DNA from: Acidobacteriota bacterium
GTDB lineage: Bacteria; Acidobacteriota; Terriglobia; UBA7540
NCBI GenBank assembly: GCA_003171295.1
Contig: PMYF01000305.1
Location: 1-6,971 of the forward strand
Length of the DNA stretch: 6,971 nt
Reading direction: 5' to 3'
A program made the position numbers and the translations under genes. Position 1 is the stretch's first letter, and every line of letters starts with the position of its first letter. Below the pieces are notes generated by a model. The model was not told the origin of the DNA, ran no database searches, and saw only the letters and a list, made by a program, of their open reading frames with translations. This document shows, in pieces, positions 5,498 through 6,971 of the stretch.

Positions 5498-6640
5498 TCA
5501 TTTCACGGCCTTAGGGACTTGGTGGAATTTCAGGGTCACGAACTCGTTTGCGTCCGGCGGCCCCATGCTGACCTCGGAGGAGGGAGTGTCAGATAGGGTC
5601 ATGATTGTCGCGCCGAAGGTAAAAACAGGGTCATCCTCTTTCCGGGATCGACACACGGGATGGAGGCCGGAATCCCGGGAGCGGAGCGTTTCCTTGATCA
5701 CCCCCTCATCGATCGCCGACGGAGGTTGTCGGAAATGCTCCTGCACTGAAGCCAGCCGCATCTCGCTGTCTCCCTTGCTCCTCTCTTCCGGGGACAATGA
5801 TGCAATCTGTTTCAAGTGCCACGGTTTGAGGTCGTCGTTCGCCAGCGGGTGATTGGTGTGGTAAACGACGCTGCCATCTACCGCAGGGCGGAATTCAACC
5901 ACCTGGCGGGTAGAAGCCTCGAAGTCGAATACCTGATCGCCGGCGCCGAGAATGTAATTCTGCCCGGAGGCGTGTTTGATTCCCTTCATGAACTTCACGG
6001 CATCCTCGGGGCTGGTTTGGGCAAGCACGCCACGGACAACGAAGGCCACAGGTAGGCCGTCCCGCGATGCGCTGAGCTGCAGCAGGGTGTTGCACGCAAT
6101 GGCAATCGATCGATTGTTGACACCGTTGGTGGCAATCAGGCCGGCGCAGGTGAAAACGAATTGTTCAGGCAGGGACTGGCTCGCAGCAATGTGCAGGACA
6201 ACCTGAAATCCATCGCGAAAAGCCTCCAGGTCCATGTTCTGGGCGACGTAAGCAGGATGCGCCCCGGCTTTCACGACTCCCATGCTGCTGCAGTGGCCGG
6301 CGGCGGGCTGGTCAAGATACACCCGCATTTCATCAACCAACTGAAAGGCGAACATCGTCTCAAAGGGAAGGCCAGCGCCGTCAGCGATCCCTTTGACTTC
6401 TTCGAGGAGATCCGGGGTCCATTTCCGGATGGCCGGCACAAAGTTGGTTTCAGCAAGGAACCTCTTTACCAAGGAGTCTGGATCGGTCCTGGCTTGTCTC
6501 CCCAAATCCTCCTTCCAGAGATTCACCACTTTGCCAATCTCCGCGCGCAGCCTTTCCCCGTGCTGCAGGCCTCGCGCGTAGGGGGATCCGCTGAGGTCGA
6601 GAACCTTGAACTCCCGGGTTCCCCCCAGACCGGCGCCCAA
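5498..6640 (-). CDS. C45-family Ntn-hydrolase (acyl-CoA:6-APA acyltransferase-like)
   Basis: This 380-residue protein of the penicillin acyltransferase-like Ntn-hydrolase family (MEROPS C45) is intact to its TGA. Such enzymes are made as precursors, cut themselves before a cysteine, and use that new N-terminus to hydrolyse or transfer acyl groups on amides. Visible landmarks are FKVLDLSGSPYARGLQHGE (11-29), the family's N-terminal helix motif, GHCSSMG (115-121) with the presumed nucleophile and autocleavage site Cys117, AQNMDL (133-138), in the position of the conserved N-x-D, and HTNH (261-264), whose Asn is expected in the active site. The natural substrate is unknown and the family is diverse, so penicillin acylation is not implied. 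The start is uncertain: TTG at 6640 has no ribosome site, and upstream in-frame codons read like a signal peptide, suggesting a secreted or periplasmic enzyme. Confidence 0.85.
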   Translation of the reverse strand: MGAGLGGTREFKVLDLSGSPYARGLQHGERLRAEIGKVVNLWKEDLGRQARTDPDSLVKRFLAETNFVPAIRKWTPDLLEEVKGIADGAGLPFETMFAFQLVDEMRVYLDQPAAGHCSSMGVVKAGAHPAYVAQNMDLEAFRDGFQVVLHIAASQSLPEQFVFTCAGLIATNGVNNRSIAIACNTLLQLSASRDGLPVAFVVRGVLAQTSPEDAVKFMKGIKHASGQNYILGAGDQVFDFEASTRQVVEFRPAVDGSVVYHTNHPLANDDLKPWHLKQIASLSPEERSKGDSEMRLASVQEHFRQPPSAIDEGVIKETLRSRDSGLHPVCRSRKEDDPVFTFGATIMTLSDTPSSEVSMGPPDANEFVTLKFHQVPKAVK

Positions 6641-6796
6641 GGCGGGTGGGACTGGCCCGATTCCCAGATAAATAGTTAGGATTAGCGGGAACGCCGCCGA
6701 AAATCCCCCTCTTGCAAAGGAGAGAATATACCTTGTTGAGTAACAGGATCGCGGGGATTTTTCTACTTTCTTGAACAGGCCCCTTTGGACTTCTCC
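6641..6796 (-). other. In-frame upstream extension of the C45 gene, signal-peptide-like
   Basis: The frame of the C45 gene is open upstream to a TAA at 6799-6797. Its last part reads FARGGFSAAFPLILTIYLGI, then GPVPPALGAG. That is a basic segment, a hydrophobic core and small residues, a good match to a signal peptide ending near the annotated TTG. No ATG, GTG or TTG occurs in this extension. The only candidates are rare starts such as ATT (6727) or CTG (6778). Either a rare start is used, a start has been lost, or a base error hides it. Confidence 0.5.
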
Positions 6797-6971
6797 TTAG
6801 AAACGAACCGCGCTCTACGAGCTCTTGCTGTATTAGCCGGAATCTACGATTCAGCTTTATGCTTGCGCAAAACCATACGCCAGCCGCCCCTCTCGTGTCA
6901 ACCTCAGAACGCCTCAGATCGCCTTGGCTACGGTTGGGTGCAAGCGAGGCTCGTTTGGCAGTTTCGCTGAC
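6797..6971. other. Upstream region of the C45 gene, no gene seen
   Basis: Beyond the candidate promoter, no supported coding sequence or RNA gene is visible. A short plus-strand frame from a TTG at 6785 to 6970 has no ribosome site and no recognisable motif. A minus-strand AAGGAG (6800-6795) resembles a ribosome site, but no ATG, GTG or TTG follows at a usable distance. Confidence 0.4.
6872..6901 (-). promoter_or_regulatory. Candidate sigma70 promoter for the C45 gene
   Basis: A perfect TTGACA (6901-6896) is followed after 18 bases by TATGGT (6877-6872), which keeps TAT and the final T. Transcription would begin near 6865, about 225 bases before the TTG start or 70-140 bases before the signal-peptide-like segment, which suits a start farther upstream. 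Consensus matching only. Confidence 0.4.

Noticed and set aside
5495..5852. Extension of the TnpA frame into the C45 gene
   Set aside because: It is antisense to the conserved C-terminus of the C45 hydrolase and has no IS66 similarity. It is open only because the frame lacks stops there.
6161..6679. 172-codon plus-strand frame
   Set aside because: It lies wholly opposite the N-terminal half of the C45 gene. That strand carries the active-site motifs, so this is a shadow.
6785..6970. 61-codon plus-strand frame near the right edge
   Set aside because: TTG start without a ribosome site, no motif, and it overlaps the likely promoter of the C45 gene on the other strand.
1..6971. CRISPR array or tandem repeats
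   Set aside because: Reading both strands showed no regularly spaced repeats. The only repeats are short palindromes and one doubled CAACGA.

Overview
The window looks like chromosomal DNA of a soil-type member of the Acidobacteriota. The main reason is the gene filling its left half: a very large TonB-dependent receptor with an N-terminal carboxypeptidase-regulatory-like (Oar/CarboxypepD_reg) domain, a class greatly expanded in that phylum. GC content is moderate (mid-50s % by eye), GTG is used as a start codon, and promoters are sparse and sigma70-like. The phylum is an inference from protein style. Nothing here fixes a genus.

Layout. (1) Positions 1-3436, minus strand: the Oar-like TonB-dependent receptor, split by two single-base losses (at 2672/2673 and in the C4 run at 2091-2094) into three reading frames that join into one continuous protein of about 1145 residues when repaired. 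The frame meets a TAG at the window edge (1-3), before the last barrel strands usual in this family, so a third lesion or an early stop is likely. (2) Positions 3437-3903: a 467-base divergent intergenic region. It carries a candidate promoter for each direction, a strong Shine-Dalgarno site for each flanking gene, and a GC-rich hairpin in the rightward leader. (3) Positions 3904-4962, plus strand: an intact 352-residue cytoplasmic protein resembling the DUF6786 group of galactose-mutarotase-fold proteins. (4) Positions about 5039-5494: a decayed fragment of an IS66-family insertion sequence (a TnpA-like accessory ORF only), with a perfect 12-bp palindrome and a perfect 10-bp-stem hairpin at its left side. 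(5) Positions 5498-6640, minus strand: an intact 380-residue C45-type Ntn-hydrolase (acyl-CoA:6-aminopenicillanate acyltransferase-like). The in-frame sequence upstream of its TTG encodes what looks like a signal peptide but has no ordinary start codon. (6) Positions 6641-6971: upstream region of the C45 gene with a candidate promoter, otherwise empty.

How the parts fit. The receptor would sit in the outer membrane and the mutarotase-fold protein in the cytoplasm. They are divergently transcribed from a shared control region, which would suit a carbohydrate or glycoconjugate uptake role, but this rests only on position. The C45 enzyme faces the other genes convergently across the IS remnant and is probably unrelated. 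I see no CRISPR array, tRNA, rRNA, phage or defence system, and no convincing new multi-gene system. The features most worth a second look are the pattern of lesions (receptor, IS ORF and C45 start), the orphan hairpin near the IS66 remnant, and the long structured leader of the 3904 gene.
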